A DNA stretch of 64,000 bases. Source: Pectobacterium aroidearum (GTDB taxonomy: Bacteria; Pseudomonadota; Gammaproteobacteria; Enterobacterales; Enterobacteriaceae). The stretch is from NCBI RefSeq assembly GCF_041228105.1, contig NZ_CP166097.1:2170001-2234000 (forward strand). Reading direction: 5' to 3'. The stretch's first letter is position 1, and every line of letters starts with the position of its first letter. The notes under the pieces were generated by a model. That model saw only the letters and a program-made list of their open reading frames with translations. It did no database searches and was not told where the DNA came from. Below are positions 25,559 through 34,847 of this stretch, one piece after another. A program made the translations under genes and the position numbers.

Positions 25559-26202
25559 TGGCCCGAGAGTTGCGCGTCGCGTTACGTAATAACGCCGAAA
25601 TTCTCAACCCGCTGTGGTTCTTCCTGATCGTCATCATTTTGTTCCCTCTGGCCATTGGATCGGAGCCACAACTATTGATGCGTGTGGCACCGGGTGTGGT
25701 GTGGGTCGCGGCATTGCTGGCTTCTCTACTGGCGATGGATCGGCTTTTCCGCGACGACTATCAGGACGGTTCGCTGGAACAACTGACGCTGCTGCCTTTG
25801 CCGCTGCCGTTAGTGGTGCTGGCGAAAGTTGTGGTGCATTGGATGGTTAGCGGGCTGCCGTTGTTACTGCTTTCCCCACTGGCGGCGCTGCTGTTTGGAC
25901 TGGACAGCCACGGTTGGTGGGTGATGGCGTTAACGCTGTTGCTCTGCACGCCAACGCTCAGTTTTCTGGGTGCGATTGGGGCGGGATTAACGGTCGGATT
26001 GCGCCGCAGCGGTGTGCTGTTAAGCCTGCTGGTCTTGCCGCTCACCATACCGCTGTTGATTTTTGCCACGGCGGCGGTCGAGGCCGCCATGATGCAACTG
26101 CCGGTCGGTGGGTATCTGGCGATCCTCGGCGCTTTTCTGGCGGGCAGCGCCACCCTGAGCCCGTTTGCCACGGCGGCGGCGTTGCGGGTGAGCATACAAT
26201 AA
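25546..26202 (+). CDS. ccmB: CcmB, membrane subunit of the CcmABCD complex
   Basis: Integral membrane partner of CcmA. The 218-residue protein has about six hydrophobic segments and the [13 protein letters not shown] segment typical of CcmB, just after the second helix. It begins inside the end of ccmA. A 66-base gap to ccmC is the only non-overlapping junction of the operon. Confidence 0.95.
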   Translation: MRRLMARELRVALRNNAEILNPLWFFLIVIILFPLAIGSEPQLLMRVAPGVVWVAALLASLLAMDRLFRDDYQDGSLEQLTLLPLPLPLVVLAKVVVHWMVSGLPLLLLSPLAALLFGLDSHGWWVMALTLLLCTPTLSFLGAIGAGLTVGLRRSGVLLSLLVLPLTIPLLIFATAAVEAAMMQLPVGGYLAILGAFLAGSATLSPFATAAALRVSIQ

Positions 26203-26268
26203 TTTTCCGATCTCAGGATCGCGTTCATCGTCCCGTTGGGATGAGTTTTAGCAGAGTGAGCACTCGTT

Positions 26269-27009
26269 ATGTTGAAAAAAAACTATCAGCTTACGCAGCC
26301 GGATCGCCTTTATGGCCTTTGCGGCAGGCTTATCCCGTGGTTTGCCTTGATTAGCGCGGCGCTGTTGATCGGCGGTTGCCTGCTGGGATTTGGTTTTGCA
26401 CCTGCGGATTATCAGCAAGGGCAAGGGTATCGCATCATGTACCTGCACGTGCCAGCGGCCGTATGGTCGATGGGCGTTTATGCCGTGATGGCGATGTTTG
26501 CGCTTATCGGACTGATTCGGCAGTCAAAAACGGCAGAGCTTGCCGTCGCGGCGATGGCGCCGGTCGGGGCAGTATTTACCTTCATTGCGCTGACTACGGG
26601 ATCCACCTGGGGTAAACCGATGTGGGGGACCTGGTGGGTCTGGGATGCGCGCCTGACATCGGAACTCGTTCTGCTGTTCCTGTATGTGGGTATCATCGCG
26701 CTCTACAACGCGTTTGACGATCGCCGTCTTGCTGGTCGTGCGGCTGCCATTTTGGTACTGGTCGGCGTGGTGAATTTACCCATCATCCATTTCTCGGTCG
26801 AGTGGTGGAATACCCTGCATCAAGGATCGACAAAAATGCAGAAGACCATCGATCCCGCCATGCGTCTTCCGCTGCGAATCATGATGTTAGGTTTCATGAG
26901 TCTTTTCGTGACGTTGTCACTCATGCGCTTGCGTAATCTGATACTGATGCAGCAGCGTCGTGCGCCTTGGGTTGCGGCGCTGGTCAATAAAGAGGGAGTC
27001 GCACGATGA
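26269..27009 (+). CDS. ccmC: CcmC, haem-handling protein that transfers haem to CcmE
   Basis: Binds haem on the periplasmic side and attaches it to the CcmE histidine. The 246-residue protein has six predicted membrane segments, the tryptophan-rich WWD motif in [15 protein letters not shown], and flanking conserved histidines ([10 protein letters not shown] and [14 protein letters not shown]). Its stop codon overlaps ccmD (ATGA). Confidence 0.96.
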   Translation: MLKKNYQLTQPDRLYGLCGRLIPWFALISAALLIGGCLLGFGFAPADYQQGQGYRIMYLHVPAAVWSMGVYAVMAMFALIGLIRQSKTAELAVAAMAPVGAVFTFIALTTGSTWGKPMWGTWWVWDARLTSELVLLFLYVGIIALYNAFDDRRLAGRAAAILVLVGVVNLPIIHFSVEWWNTLHQGSTKMQKTIDPAMRLPLRIMMLGFMSLFVTLSLMRLRNLILMQQRRAPWVAALVNKEGVAR

Positions 27010-27227
27010 ACATCGCTTTTACAAGCTGGCAGGATTTCTTTGCGATGGGCGGCTATGCCTTTTACGTCTGGCTGGCCGTGGTGCTAACGCTGCTGCCGCT
27101 GAGTGCGTTGGTCGGGCAGACCCTCTGGCATCGTCGTACATTGATGAACGACATCCGTCGCCAGCAGGCGCGCGAGCAGCGCAAGAGCACGGCCCGTCAG
27201 TCGAAAGCGGTGGAGGTGACGCCATGA
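27006..27227 (+). CDS. ccmD: CcmD, small membrane subunit of the CcmABCD complex
   Basis: Single-pass membrane protein needed to release holo-CcmE from CcmABC. The 73 residues contain one hydrophobic segment (about 17-38, [20 protein letters not shown]) and a basic, Arg/Gln-rich cytoplasmic tail. Family length and position between ccmC and ccmE are normal, with ATGA overlaps on both sides. Confidence 0.93.
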   Translation: MNIAFTSWQDFFAMGGYAFYVWLAVVLTLLPLSALVGQTLWHRRTLMNDIRRQQAREQRKSTARQSKAVEVTP

Positions 27228-27706
27228 GTGCGCCGCGTAAAACTCGCCTTTATGCCATTCTGGCCGTCATTTGCGGTGCGGTGTTGACGGTAGCGCTCAC
27301 GCTCTATGCGCTGAGCTCAAATATCGATCTCTTTTATACGCCCAGTGAAATTCTGTACGGCAAGAACGAAACGCAGGAAAAACCGGCGATCGGGCAGCGT
27401 TTGCGCGTCGGCGGCATGGTGATGCCGGGCAGCGTGCGTCGCGACAGCCAAAGTCTGGAAGTGCGTTTCACCGTTTATGATGCGCAGGGTTCCGTCGAGG
27501 TAACCTATAACGGGATGCTGCCGGATCTGTTCCGCGAGGGGCAAGGCGTGGTGGCACAGGGCATTCTGGACACCGACGATCACATCATGGCGAAAGAAGT
27601 GCTGGCCCGACATGATGAAAACTACACGCCACCGGAAATCAAGGCGGCGATGGAAGGACAGCACGGCCATGCACCGGCGACTGCCACAGAGGGTAAACGG
27701 TTATGA
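27224..27706 (+). CDS. ccmE: CcmE, periplasmic haem chaperone
   Basis: Membrane-anchored chaperone that carries haem covalently bound to a histidine. I start it at ATG 27224, with GGAGG upstream and overlap with the ccmD stop; this gives 160 residues. An N-terminal anchor (about 8-30) precedes an OB-fold. His130, the haem-binding residue, and Tyr134 are in [10 protein letters not shown], the same numbering as E. coli. The open frame extends upstream through ccmD in another frame but is not coding there. Confidence 0.96.
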   Translation: MSAPRKTRLYAILAVICGAVLTVALTLYALSSNIDLFYTPSEILYGKNETQEKPAIGQRLRVGGMVMPGSVRRDSQSLEVRFTVYDAQGSVEVTYNGMLPDLFREGQGVVAQGILDTDDHIMAKEVLARHDENYTPPEIKAAMEGQHGHAPATATEGKRL

Positions 27707-29658
27707 TGCCTGAAGTGGGCAATTATCTGCTCTGTCTGGCTATGGGTGTTGCGCTGTTGCTCAGCGTGTATCCGCTGTGGGGCGCGGCGCGTCAGGATAC
27801 CCGCCTGATGGCATTGGCGCGTCCGCTTGCCTGGGCGCTGTTTGCATGCATTTTGGCGTCTTTCCTCGTGCTGGTGCATGCGCTGGTGATCAATGATTTC
27901 ACCGTTCTTTATGTAGCCAACAACTCGAACCGTGCGTTGCCGGTATGGTATCGCGTGGCGGCAGCGTGGGGTGCACATGAAGGGTCGCTGCTGCTCTGGG
28001 TGCTGCTGATGAGCGGCTGGACCTTCGCCGTGGCGATATTCAGTCGAGGGATGTCGCTGGATGCGGTCGCCCGTGTGCTGGCCGTTATGGGGATGATTAA
28101 TGTCGGTTTCTTGCTGTTCATCATCCTGACGTCGAATCCCTTTACGCGCACGCTGCCGGACTACCCGATTGACGGGCGCGATCTTAATCCTCTGTTGCAG
28201 GATGTCGGGTTAATCTTCCATCCGCCATTGCTCTACATGGGCTATGTCGGGTTTTCTGTGGCGTTTGCCTTTGCGGTCGCTTCGCTGCTGGCGGAACGAC
28301 TGGACAGCGCGTGGGCGCGTTGGTCCCGACCGTGGACGCAGGCAGCCTGGTCATTCCTGACGCTGGGTATCGTGCTGGGTTCGGGTTGGGCGTATTACGA
28401 GCTTGGCTGGGGCGGCTGGTGGTTCTGGGATCCGGTCGAGAATGCATCATTGATGCCGTGGCTGGTGGGCACGGCACTGCTGCATTCGCTGTCAGTTACC
28501 GAAAAACGCGGCAGCTTCAAGGCTTGGACGGTACTACTGGCTATCGGTGCGTTCTCGCTCTGCCTGCTGGGGACATTTCTGGTGCGGTCCGGTGTATTGG
28601 TGTCGGTGCACGCCTTTGCCTCCGATCCGGCGCGCGGCATGTTTATTCTCGCGTTTCTGGTCATTGTTATCGGCGGTTCTTTGCTGCTGTTCGCCATCAA
28701 AGGCAACCGGGTACGGGCGCGGGTAACGAATTCACTCTGGTCGCGTGAGACTTTTCTGCTCGGCAATAACCTGATCCTGATGGCGGCAACGCTCGTGGTG
28801 CTGCTGGGAACGCTGCTGCCGCTGGTGCATAAGCAATTGGGCTTAGGCAGCATCTCGATTGGCGCACCGTTCTTCAACACCATGTTTACCCTATTAATGG
28901 CACCGTTTGCCTTACTGCTGGGCGTAGGGCCGTTGGTTCGCTGGCGGCGCGATGAGCCGCAAAAGCTGCGTAAGCTGCTGCTGATTGCGCTGGCCGTGAC
29001 CGCGGCACTGTCGCTGCTGCTGCCGTGGTTGTTACAAGATTCGCTGGTTGCCATGACGGTGGTCGGCCTGTCGATGGCGCTGTGGGTGTTCTTCTTAACG
29101 GTATACGAGCTGCATAGCAATTCCACTCGGCGTCATGGTCTGCTGCGCGGTTTGACCAAGCTCTCACTGAGCCAGTGGGGCATGGTGTGCGGCCATATTG
29201 GGTTGGCGGTGACGGTGGTAGGGATCGCCTTCAGCCAGAATTATAGCGTTGAGCGGGATGTGCGAATGCGGGCTGGCGACAGCATCCAAATACACGATTA
29301 CCGTTTTACGTTTCAAGGCGTGCGTGATGTCGTTGGGCCTAACTGGCACAGCGGTAAAGGGACGATTGAGGTGACGCGTAACGGCAAGCCGGAAGCGACG
29401 CTGAAAGCGGAAAAACGCTTCTACAACACCAGCGGCGCGATCATGACGGAAGCCGCTATTGATGCGGGTGTAACGCGCGATCTCTATGCGGCACTGGGCG
29501 AAGAGCTGGATGACGGTAGCTGGGCGGTACGGCTGTATTACAAACCCTTTGTCCGCTGGATTTGGTACGGCGGGGGGCTGATGGCGCTAGGCGGCATCTT
29601 GTGCATGTTCGATCCTCGCTATCGCCTGCGTTGCGCTGTTAGGGAGGCATCATCATGA
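27703..29658 (+). CDS. ccmF: CcmF, cytochrome c haem lyase membrane subunit
   Basis: Transfers haem from CcmE to apocytochromes c at CxxCH motifs. The 651-residue protein has many membrane segments, the WWD haem motif in [18 protein letters not shown], and flanking motifs [14 protein letters not shown] and [13 protein letters not shown]. The start [10 protein letters not shown] aligns with E. coli CcmF (ATG doublet; either ATG may be used). Coupled to ccmE and ccmG by overlaps. NrfE is its paralogue for NrfA. Confidence 0.96.
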   Translation: MMPEVGNYLLCLAMGVALLLSVYPLWGAARQDTRLMALARPLAWALFACILASFLVLVHALVINDFTVLYVANNSNRALPVWYRVAAAWGAHEGSLLLWVLLMSGWTFAVAIFSRGMSLDAVARVLAVMGMINVGFLLFIILTSNPFTRTLPDYPIDGRDLNPLLQDVGLIFHPPLLYMGYVGFSVAFAFAVASLLAERLDSAWARWSRPWTQAAWSFLTLGIVLGSGWAYYELGWGGWWFWDPVENASLMPWLVGTALLHSLSVTEKRGSFKAWTVLLAIGAFSLCLLGTFLVRSGVLVSVHAFASDPARGMFILAFLVIVIGGSLLLFAIKGNRVRARVTNSLWSRETFLLGNNLILMAATLVVLLGTLLPLVHKQLGLGSISIGAPFFNTMFTLLMAPFALLLGVGPLVRWRRDEPQKLRKLLLIALAVTAALSLLLPWLLQDSLVAMTVVGLSMALWVFFLTVYELHSNSTRRHGLLRGLTKLSLSQWGMVCGHIGLAVTVVGIAFSQNYSVERDVRMRAGDSIQIHDYRFTFQGVRDVVGPNWHSGKGTIEVTRNGKPEATLKAEKRFYNTSGAIMTEAAIDAGVTRDLYAALGEELDDGSWAVRLYYKPFVRWIWYGGGLMALGGILCMFDPRYRLRCAVREASS

Positions 29659-30212
29659 GCCGCAAAATCTTGTTAATCCCGCTCGTCCTGTTTTTACTGC
29701 TGGCCGTTGCTTTGTTGTGGCAACTGGTGCGTAACAGTGACGGTGACGATCCCATGCGGTTGGAATCTGCTCTGATTGGTAAACCGATTCCCGAATTTCG
29801 TCTTGAATCGCTGGATCAGCCGGGAAAGGTTTATAACCAATCTGAACTAAGCGATGGAAAACCGCTGCTGCTGAACGTCTGGGCGACCTGGTGCCCGACG
29901 TGCCGCGCGGAACACCAGTTCCTCAACACGCTGGCGGCTCAGGGAATTCGCGTCGTGGGCATGAATTATAAAGATGAACGCCCCAAAGCGGTTGAGTGGC
30001 TGAAAACGTTAGGCAACCCCTATGCGATGAGTTTGTTTGATGGTGACGGCATGTTGGGGCTGGATCTGGGCGTGTATGGCGCACCGGAAACCTTCCTGAT
30101 CGACGGGAAAGGCATCATTCGCTATCGCCATGCGGGCGATCTCAATATGCAGGTGTGGCAAGAAACGCTGCAACCGCTGTGGGAGAAATACAGCAAGGAG
30201 GGCGGCGCATGA
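29655..30212 (+). CDS. ccmG: CcmG/DsbE, periplasmic thioredoxin-like thiol reductant
   Basis: Keeps apocytochrome cysteines reduced for haem attachment. The 185-residue protein has an N-terminal anchor (about 5-23) and a thioredoxin fold with the active site WATWCPTCRAEH, plus the family-specific GxxxFxI segment near GAPETFLIDGKG. It overlaps ccmF and ccmH by four bases each. Confidence 0.96.
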   Translation: MSRKILLIPLVLFLLLAVALLWQLVRNSDGDDPMRLESALIGKPIPEFRLESLDQPGKVYNQSELSDGKPLLLNVWATWCPTCRAEHQFLNTLAAQGIRVVGMNYKDERPKAVEWLKTLGNPYAMSLFDGDGMLGLDLGVYGAPETFLIDGKGIIRYRHAGDLNMQVWQETLQPLWEKYSKEGGA

Positions 30213-30667
30213 GAGTGCTGAGTTTCCTTGGTGCATTACTGCTGTCGTTCAGCGTGCTGGCGTCCTCCGAGGTATTGCGTTTTGACAACGACACGCAGGA
30301 GCAACAGTTTCGTGAGTTGACCATGCAACTGCGTTGCCCTAAATGCCAGAACAACAGCATTGCCGATTCCAATTCGATGATTGCTTCGGATATGCGGCAG
30401 AAAGTGTACGAGCTGATGCAGCAGGGGCAAACGAAAGAGCAGGTTGTCGATTATATGGTGGATCGTTACGGTTATTTTGTGACGTATGAGCCGCCGATCA
30501 CGCCGTTTACCATTCTATTATGGCTGCTGCCTGCGCTGTTTCTGGCAGCAGGAGCGTGGATGATTATCCGGCGTGCGCACCGCATCAAGAGCGTTAAAGA
30601 ACCGATGAGCGAACAGGATAAAAAGCGCTTGCAGACGCTGTTGGGACGTGAGGAGAAACCGGAATGA
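30209..30667 (+). CDS. ccmH: CcmH, thiol-redox subunit of the haem lyase
   Basis: The ATG at 30209 overlaps the ccmG stop, giving 152 residues with a signal peptide (ending near VLASS), redox motif LRCPKCQNNSI and a C-terminal membrane anchor. In E. coli CcmH is fused to the TPR domain; here the TPR part is a separate gene, ccmI. The open frame continues upstream inside ccmG but without homology. Confidence 0.95.
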   Translation: MRVLSFLGALLLSFSVLASSEVLRFDNDTQEQQFRELTMQLRCPKCQNNSIADSNSMIASDMRQKVYELMQQGQTKEQVVDYMVDRYGYFVTYEPPITPFTILLWLLPALFLAAGAWMIIRRAHRIKSVKEPMSEQDKKRLQTLLGREEKPE

Positions 30668-31533
30668 TGCTACTGACAGCAACCATTGTGCTATCGCTGA
30701 TTGCGCTTTCTGCGCTGCTGCTTGCGCCGTGGTCGTCACGGGGCGAATACGATCGTGATGCGATTAATCAGGCGCTGTATCGCGACCGGCTGCGTGAGCT
30801 TACTGCGGATGTTGCCAATGAACAGGAGCGTGCTCAACTGGTTGAAGAGCTCCAGCATACGCTGTTGCAGGATATTCCCGGCGGTGCGAAGGCACAGCTG
30901 CGTCCGCTAAACCGCTGGGTTTTGTTGCCGGGCGTATTACTGCTGGTTATCGTCAGCCTCGGCGTGTTTTGGAAGACGTCTGCGGTTAATCGGGTGCAGG
31001 AGTTACAGCAGGTCGTTGCGTTAACGCCGGACCTGATGAAGCGGGCATTGGATCCCGACGCTGAACCACTGACCATTGAAGAGGTCGCGCGTCTCGGTCT
31101 GGGACTACGTAGCCAACTGGAAGCTCAGCCAGATAATCCCCAAGACTGGTGGATGCTGGGGCGCATTGCAGGATTACTGAACAACTACGACATGTCCGTG
31201 CAGGCATTTGCCAGGGCGTTCCAGCTCGATCCGAAAAATACGGATCTGGCACTGGATTATGCCGATCTGCTGTCGCGCTCCACCGACCCGCGTGATAGCC
31301 AGCGTGGTGGAGACATGCTGCGTGAACTGATGCATTCCGGCTCGACCAATGTGCGCGTGCTGAGCCTGCTGGCTTTCAATGCCTATGAAGCCCAGCGCTA
31401 TCAGGACGCGATTGACGCCTGGCAAACGATGCTGACGCTGCTCCCGCAAAACGACACACGCCGTGCGGTCATCGAGCGCAGCGTCGCGCAGGCGAAAGCA
31501 TCACTGTCGGTGCAGGCGGTCACTGGGAAGTAA
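30664..31533 (+). CDS. ccmI: CcmI, TPR apocytochrome chaperone of the haem lyase
   Basis: Binds the C-terminus of apocytochromes and delivers them to CcmFH. The 289-residue protein has two membrane segments (about 3-22 and 82-103) separated by a short cytoplasmic heptad region. A periplasmic TPR domain follows (about 140-280, WWMLGRIAGLLNNYDMSVQAF). It corresponds to the C-terminal half of the fused E. coli CcmH. It overlaps ccmH by four bases and is closed by a terminator. Confidence 0.93.
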   Translation: MMLLTATIVLSLIALSALLLAPWSSRGEYDRDAINQALYRDRLRELTADVANEQERAQLVEELQHTLLQDIPGGAKAQLRPLNRWVLLPGVLLLVIVSLGVFWKTSAVNRVQELQQVVALTPDLMKRALDPDAEPLTIEEVARLGLGLRSQLEAQPDNPQDWWMLGRIAGLLNNYDMSVQAFARAFQLDPKNTDLALDYADLLSRSTDPRDSQRGGDMLRELMHSGSTNVRVLSLLAFNAYEAQRYQDAIDAWQTMLTLLPQNDTRRAVIERSVAQAKASLSVQAVTGK

Positions 31534-31563
31534 AAATTCTTTTGTCTTTATCATCAATAGCAG

Positions 31564-31587
31564 AAGGGCGAGATATCGCCCTTTTGT
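31564..31587 (+). terminator. Intrinsic terminator of the ccm operon
   Basis: AAGGGCGA and TCGCCCTT form an 8-bp stem with a 2-4-base loop followed by a short T run, 30 bases after the ccmI stop. Confidence 0.85.
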
Positions 31588-31734
31588 TATCCGACAAGTT
31601 ATCTCTTCCAAACGTAGTGTTTCCGCTCAAACGCTTATGGTTCATCACAGGCAGAGATTTGGAATCTCAGCCGTTTATGTCAGTAGCGTGAAGATTTCGT
31701 GCGCATTATCCAACGTTGTTTTCTGCAACCGTTG

Positions 31735-31925
31735 CAGCACGCGCCCGACACGGGGCGGCTTAGTCGCCGTCGCCCCGTGACCCCTGGCTTTTCGCGGTAA
31801 ATCGCGCCGCTTTGCGGTGCCTTCGGCGTTCGTATCCGCTGTTCGGACCGCCTGCGACGCGTTCCATACGCGGCGCAGGCTTTCGCGGCGTCCATGCCGC
31901 TCATCCGGCGGCTACGCCCACCTCA
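31735..31925 (-). repeat. Interspersed GC-rich repeat, copy B (inverted relative to copy A)
   Basis: Read on the minus strand it opens GGTGGGCGTAGCCGCCGGATG, continues through a GCGGCATGGACGCCGC hairpin, and closes AGCCAGGGGTCACGGGGCGA...TCGGGCGCGTGCTG. This is the same layout as copy A (24400-24660), but about 70 bases shorter. It contains no gene. Similarity may extend a little further on the ccm-distal or proximal side (both copies are followed by CGCACGAAAT). Confidence 0.8.
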
Positions 31926-32254
31926 GCGCGGTTTTTTACGCGAACCAACCCCATAAAATCAAAAGACTGAACGTAGCACATCTTTATTTGTGAAGGGATT
32001 CCTCCGCCTGCACGGAGGATTGCTGTGGACGGCCTTCATGTTGAAGGGGATGCCGTCCTTATACCGTTCTATTTGCAGAATGAAAACGGGAGTAACGGAA
32101 TAGAAGAGTAAAGCGTTTGCGCCAGGGATGGCGCAATCCGAGCTTACATGGACGTACTTGCAGCGTCTTTACGATCTATCCGTTACTACCGCTCTACGGG
32201 CTTTGTCAGCAACGATAGGACGGCATACGCCGTCCCGAATGTTACGAAGGGGAG
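31926..32254. other. Gene-free region between repeat B and napC
   Basis: Holds several hairpins: ATTCCTCCG/CGGAGGATT near 31998-32022, GCGCCA/TGGCGC near 32120-32133, and GGACGGC/GCCGTCC at about 32219-32236, just after the napC stop. The middle part (CGAGCTTACATGGACGTACTTGCAGCGTC region) looks like another intergenic repeat of enterobacteria, which I recognise only loosely. No gene seen; the napC-proximal hairpin may end the nap transcript. Confidence 0.4.
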
Positions 32255-32857
32255 TTATAACCCGCTTTTGACGCCGTGCATGTCCGGCAGTTTGTGGGCG
32301 ATGCCTTTATGGCAGTCGATACAGGTTTGACCGAGTTTTATCGCTTCGCTGTGTTTTTCCGCCGCGACTGTTTTTTGCCCTGAGAAGTCCATATAGTCAA
32401 AGTTGTGGCAGTTGCGGCATTCCTGAGAATTGTTGTTTTTCATGCGCCGCCATTCGTTCTGCGCCATCGTCAGCCGGTGTGCTTCAAATTTTTGTGGCGT
32501 ATCAATCGTGCCCATTATTTTGCCGTACAGCTCTTTACTGGCCTGAATCTTACGTACCATTTTCGGCACAAACTCATGCGGAACGTGGCAATCGGGACAG
32601 GTGGCGCGTACGCCGCTGCGGTTGCTGTAGTGCGCGGTTTCCATATATTCCTGATAGACGGTATTACGCATTTCATGACAGCTGATGCAGAACGCTTCGC
32701 TGTTGCTCATTTCCATGCCTTTCTGGGACGTCGCCAGAAAGAAAATACCGCCTGCGAAGCCGATAATGAGCAATGTTCCCAGCGCCAGCCGACTCGGGCG
32801 GCGCCACCATTGCCATAGCTGGCGCAACAACCGTCCCACTTTTCCTGGCTGTTTCAT
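32255..32857 (-). CDS. napC: NapC, membrane-anchored tetrahaem quinol dehydrogenase
   Basis: Transfers electrons from quinol to the periplasmic NapAB nitrate reductase. I choose ATG 32857, with GAGG six bases upstream, over the GTG that overlaps the napB stop; this gives 200 residues, as I recall for E. coli NapC. One N-terminal anchor (about 27-48) precedes four haem motifs: CISCH, CPDCH, CRNCH and CIDCH. It is the last gene of napFDAGHBC. Confidence 0.95.
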   Translation of the reverse strand: MKQPGKVGRLLRQLWQWWRRPSRLALGTLLIIGFAGGIFFLATSQKGMEMSNSEAFCISCHEMRNTVYQEYMETAHYSNRSGVRATCPDCHVPHEFVPKMVRKIQASKELYGKIMGTIDTPQKFEAHRLTMAQNEWRRMKNNNSQECRNCHNFDYMDFSGQKTVAAEKHSEAIKLGQTCIDCHKGIAHKLPDMHGVKSGL

Positions 32858-32865
32858 AGCAAACC

Positions 32866-33303
32866 TCACTGTCCAAAGCCTTTAGAAGGGGTGAACGTGT
32901 TACCGGTGATCGGTGAACTATCCGCTTGCGGCACGTGGCATTGCAGGCAGAAATGACGGGCAGGGGCGACATTGCTCAGCACTTTACCGTCTCTGTCGAC
33001 AAAGTGGGTTGGGCTGACCCGGGGGGCGCTGGTGGAACGATAATTCTCCACGCCGTGGCACTGTAGGCAGCGGTTAAAGGTCGGGGTGACCTGATAGCCA
33101 TCCACGCTATGCGGGATCATCGGTGGCTGGTTGACATAGTTGAGCGCCATACGCTCCTGCTGCTTCGGCATCCGGCTATTTCCCGGCTGTGTCGCGGCGA
33201 CTTCCGGCGATTGACTTAAATCGACCTGTGCAGTGGCTATCGCACTGCACAGTATCGCCAGGGCGGTGATCCAGCGAAACCATCCCATTCTCAGGCTTTT
33301 CAT
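32866..33303 (-). CDS. napB: NapB, dihaem cytochrome c subunit of periplasmic nitrate reductase
   Basis: Electron-transfer subunit that binds NapA. The ATG at 33303 overlaps the napH stop and has GGGAG upstream, giving 145 residues. A signal peptide (to about ATAQ, residue 26) precedes two haem motifs, both CLQCH, with the expected distal histidines (MIPHSVDGY, SPTHFVD). It follows napH and precedes napC by eight bases. Confidence 0.95.
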   Translation of the reverse strand: MKSLRMGWFRWITALAILCSAIATAQVDLSQSPEVAATQPGNSRMPKQQERMALNYVNQPPMIPHSVDGYQVTPTFNRCLQCHGVENYRSTSAPRVSPTHFVDRDGKVLSNVAPARHFCLQCHVPQADSSPITGNTFTPSKGFGQ

Positions 33304-34163
33304 GACTTTGCTCCCGATTTCCATCTAAGGGTTATTTTAAAAACGTCTTCAGCGCAGACATCAATACAGCGTCCGCATGTTATGCAGTCTCGGTCCGTGA
33401 TCTGTACCGGACTGTGTTTATCGAGCAAGGGCGCGCGCAGCACCTGCGGCTCTGGACAGACATGGAAACAGTCCATACAGCGGGTACAACGTTCACGCTC
33501 GGCGGCATCCACAGCCAGCGCGCCTTTACTGCCAAGCACACCGTACAGCGCGCCGGTTGGGCACAGATGCCCACACCAGCCGTGTTCCACGACCAGCAAA
33601 TCAAACAGAAACAGTGCCAGCAGCAGCCAGATACCTGCGCCAAACCCGAAAATCAGCCCGCGCCCTGCCAGTGAGACCGGATTGACCCATTCCCACAGCA
33701 GCCCGCCCGTCAGTGCGCTTCCTGCCAGAATAAGCATCAGCAGCAGATAGCGCAGATTACGGGGGATCGTCGCCGAAGCGGTGATGCCGAAACGACGACG
33801 TAGCCAGGCGGCTAAATCGGTGAGCGGATTAACCGGGCAGACCCAGCTACAGAACAGGCGTTTGCCTGCCAGTGCATAGCTCAACGCAATAATCAGCGCA
33901 CCAATCAGCGCAAGCGTGGCGGGCTGATGACCACTGGCCAGACTTTGCAGCACCATCAGCGGATCGCTGAGTGGCACCGTGTCGAGCAAACGACTGGCGC
34001 TGTAGTTACCGCGCAAGATCCAGAACCCTAGCAGCGGGCCGCTAAGGAACATGAGCAGCACCAGAGATTGCGTCAGACGGCGCAATACCAGCCAGCGGTG
34101 GCTGCGCCACCAGCCTTTTTTCGCCCGGGCTTCTCGTCCGGCGTCCTGCTTACGATTTGCCAT
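33300..34163 (-). CDS. napH: NapH, membrane ferredoxin-type quinol-oxidising protein
   Basis: Works with NapG to pass electrons from ubiquinol to NapC or NapB. The 287 residues, identical in length to E. coli NapH, have four membrane segments. Two cysteine motifs typical of the family follow ([10 protein letters not shown] and [10 protein letters not shown]), then two ferredoxin 4Fe-4S motifs ([12 protein letters not shown] and [11 protein letters not shown]). It overlaps napG by 14 bases. Confidence 0.96.
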   Translation of the reverse strand: MANRKQDAGREARAKKGWWRSHRWLVLRRLTQSLVLLMFLSGPLLGFWILRGNYSASRLLDTVPLSDPLMVLQSLASGHQPATLALIGALIIALSYALAGKRLFCSWVCPVNPLTDLAAWLRRRFGITASATIPRNLRYLLLMLILAGSALTGGLLWEWVNPVSLAGRGLIFGFGAGIWLLLALFLFDLLVVEHGWCGHLCPTGALYGVLGSKGALAVDAAERERCTRCMDCFHVCPEPQVLRAPLLDKHSPVQITDRDCITCGRCIDVCAEDVFKITLRWKSGAKS

Positions 34164-34842
34164 TGCGTGCCTCCAGCCAACTGAAACGGTAGTGATGTCC
34201 GAGTTCGCCTTTTGCCAGCGCGCGCGGCAAAACCTTTACCGCAGGCTGTTCCAGTACGCAGGCTTTTTCACATTTGCCGCAGCCGGTACAGACATCGCTA
34301 TGCACCGTAGGCAGAAAACGGGCGTGTTTTCCGGTTCGGGCATTGCGCTCCGGCTCCAGCGTGATGGCGCTATCGATGAGGGGACAGACGCGATAGCACA
34401 CATCGCAACGTAACCCCTGATAGTTCAGGCAGTTCTCCTGGTCGAGCAGCACCGCTAATCCCATGCGGGCGTCATCGATGGTGTCCAGCGGCTGTAAGGC
34501 GCCGCTGGGGCAGGCGACGACACAGGGGATGTCCTCACACATCTCGCACGGGATATCGCGTGCGACAAAGTAAGGGCTTCCGGCGGCGGAACCGGAGACC
34601 AGCGTTGCCAGTTTCAGTGTGTCGTACGGGCAGGCCTGAACACATTGGCCACAGCGGATGCAGGCACCGGAAAACGCTGCTTCCGACAGCGCACCCGGCG
34701 GCCGTAGCCGGATCGCGTCGGCCTGAGCGCGTCGCTGCTGAATGCCGAGTATCGTGACCGCGGCGGATAAACCCGCAACGGCACGGACGGCGTCACGCAG
34801 AAAGCGACGGCGAGCGGGTGATGAATGTTCCGGGCGTGCCAT
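34150..34842 (-). CDS. napG: NapG, periplasmic ferredoxin with four 4Fe-4S clusters
   Basis: Partner of NapH in ubiquinol oxidation. The 230-residue precursor has a Tat signal ([15 protein letters not shown]) and four cluster motifs: [43 protein letters not shown] and [11 protein letters not shown]. It lies five bases downstream of napA. Confidence 0.96.
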   Translation of the reverse strand: MARPEHSSPARRRFLRDAVRAVAGLSAAVTILGIQQRRAQADAIRLRPPGALSEAAFSGACIRCGQCVQACPYDTLKLATLVSGSAAGSPYFVARDIPCEMCEDIPCVVACPSGALQPLDTIDDARMGLAVLLDQENCLNYQGLRCDVCYRVCPLIDSAITLEPERNARTGKHARFLPTVHSDVCTGCGKCEKACVLEQPAVKVLPRALAKGELGHHYRFSWLEARNGKS

Positions 34843-34847
34843 GCGCG

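Noticed and set aside
26960..27706. Long ccmE version starting inside ccmC
   Set aside because: The extra N-terminus runs through ccmD in another frame; ATG 27224 with GGAGG and family alignment is the true start.
31680..31904. 74-codon minus-strand frame downstream of ccmI
   Set aside because: It lies mostly in repeat copy B, with no good start and an implausible Arg-rich product.
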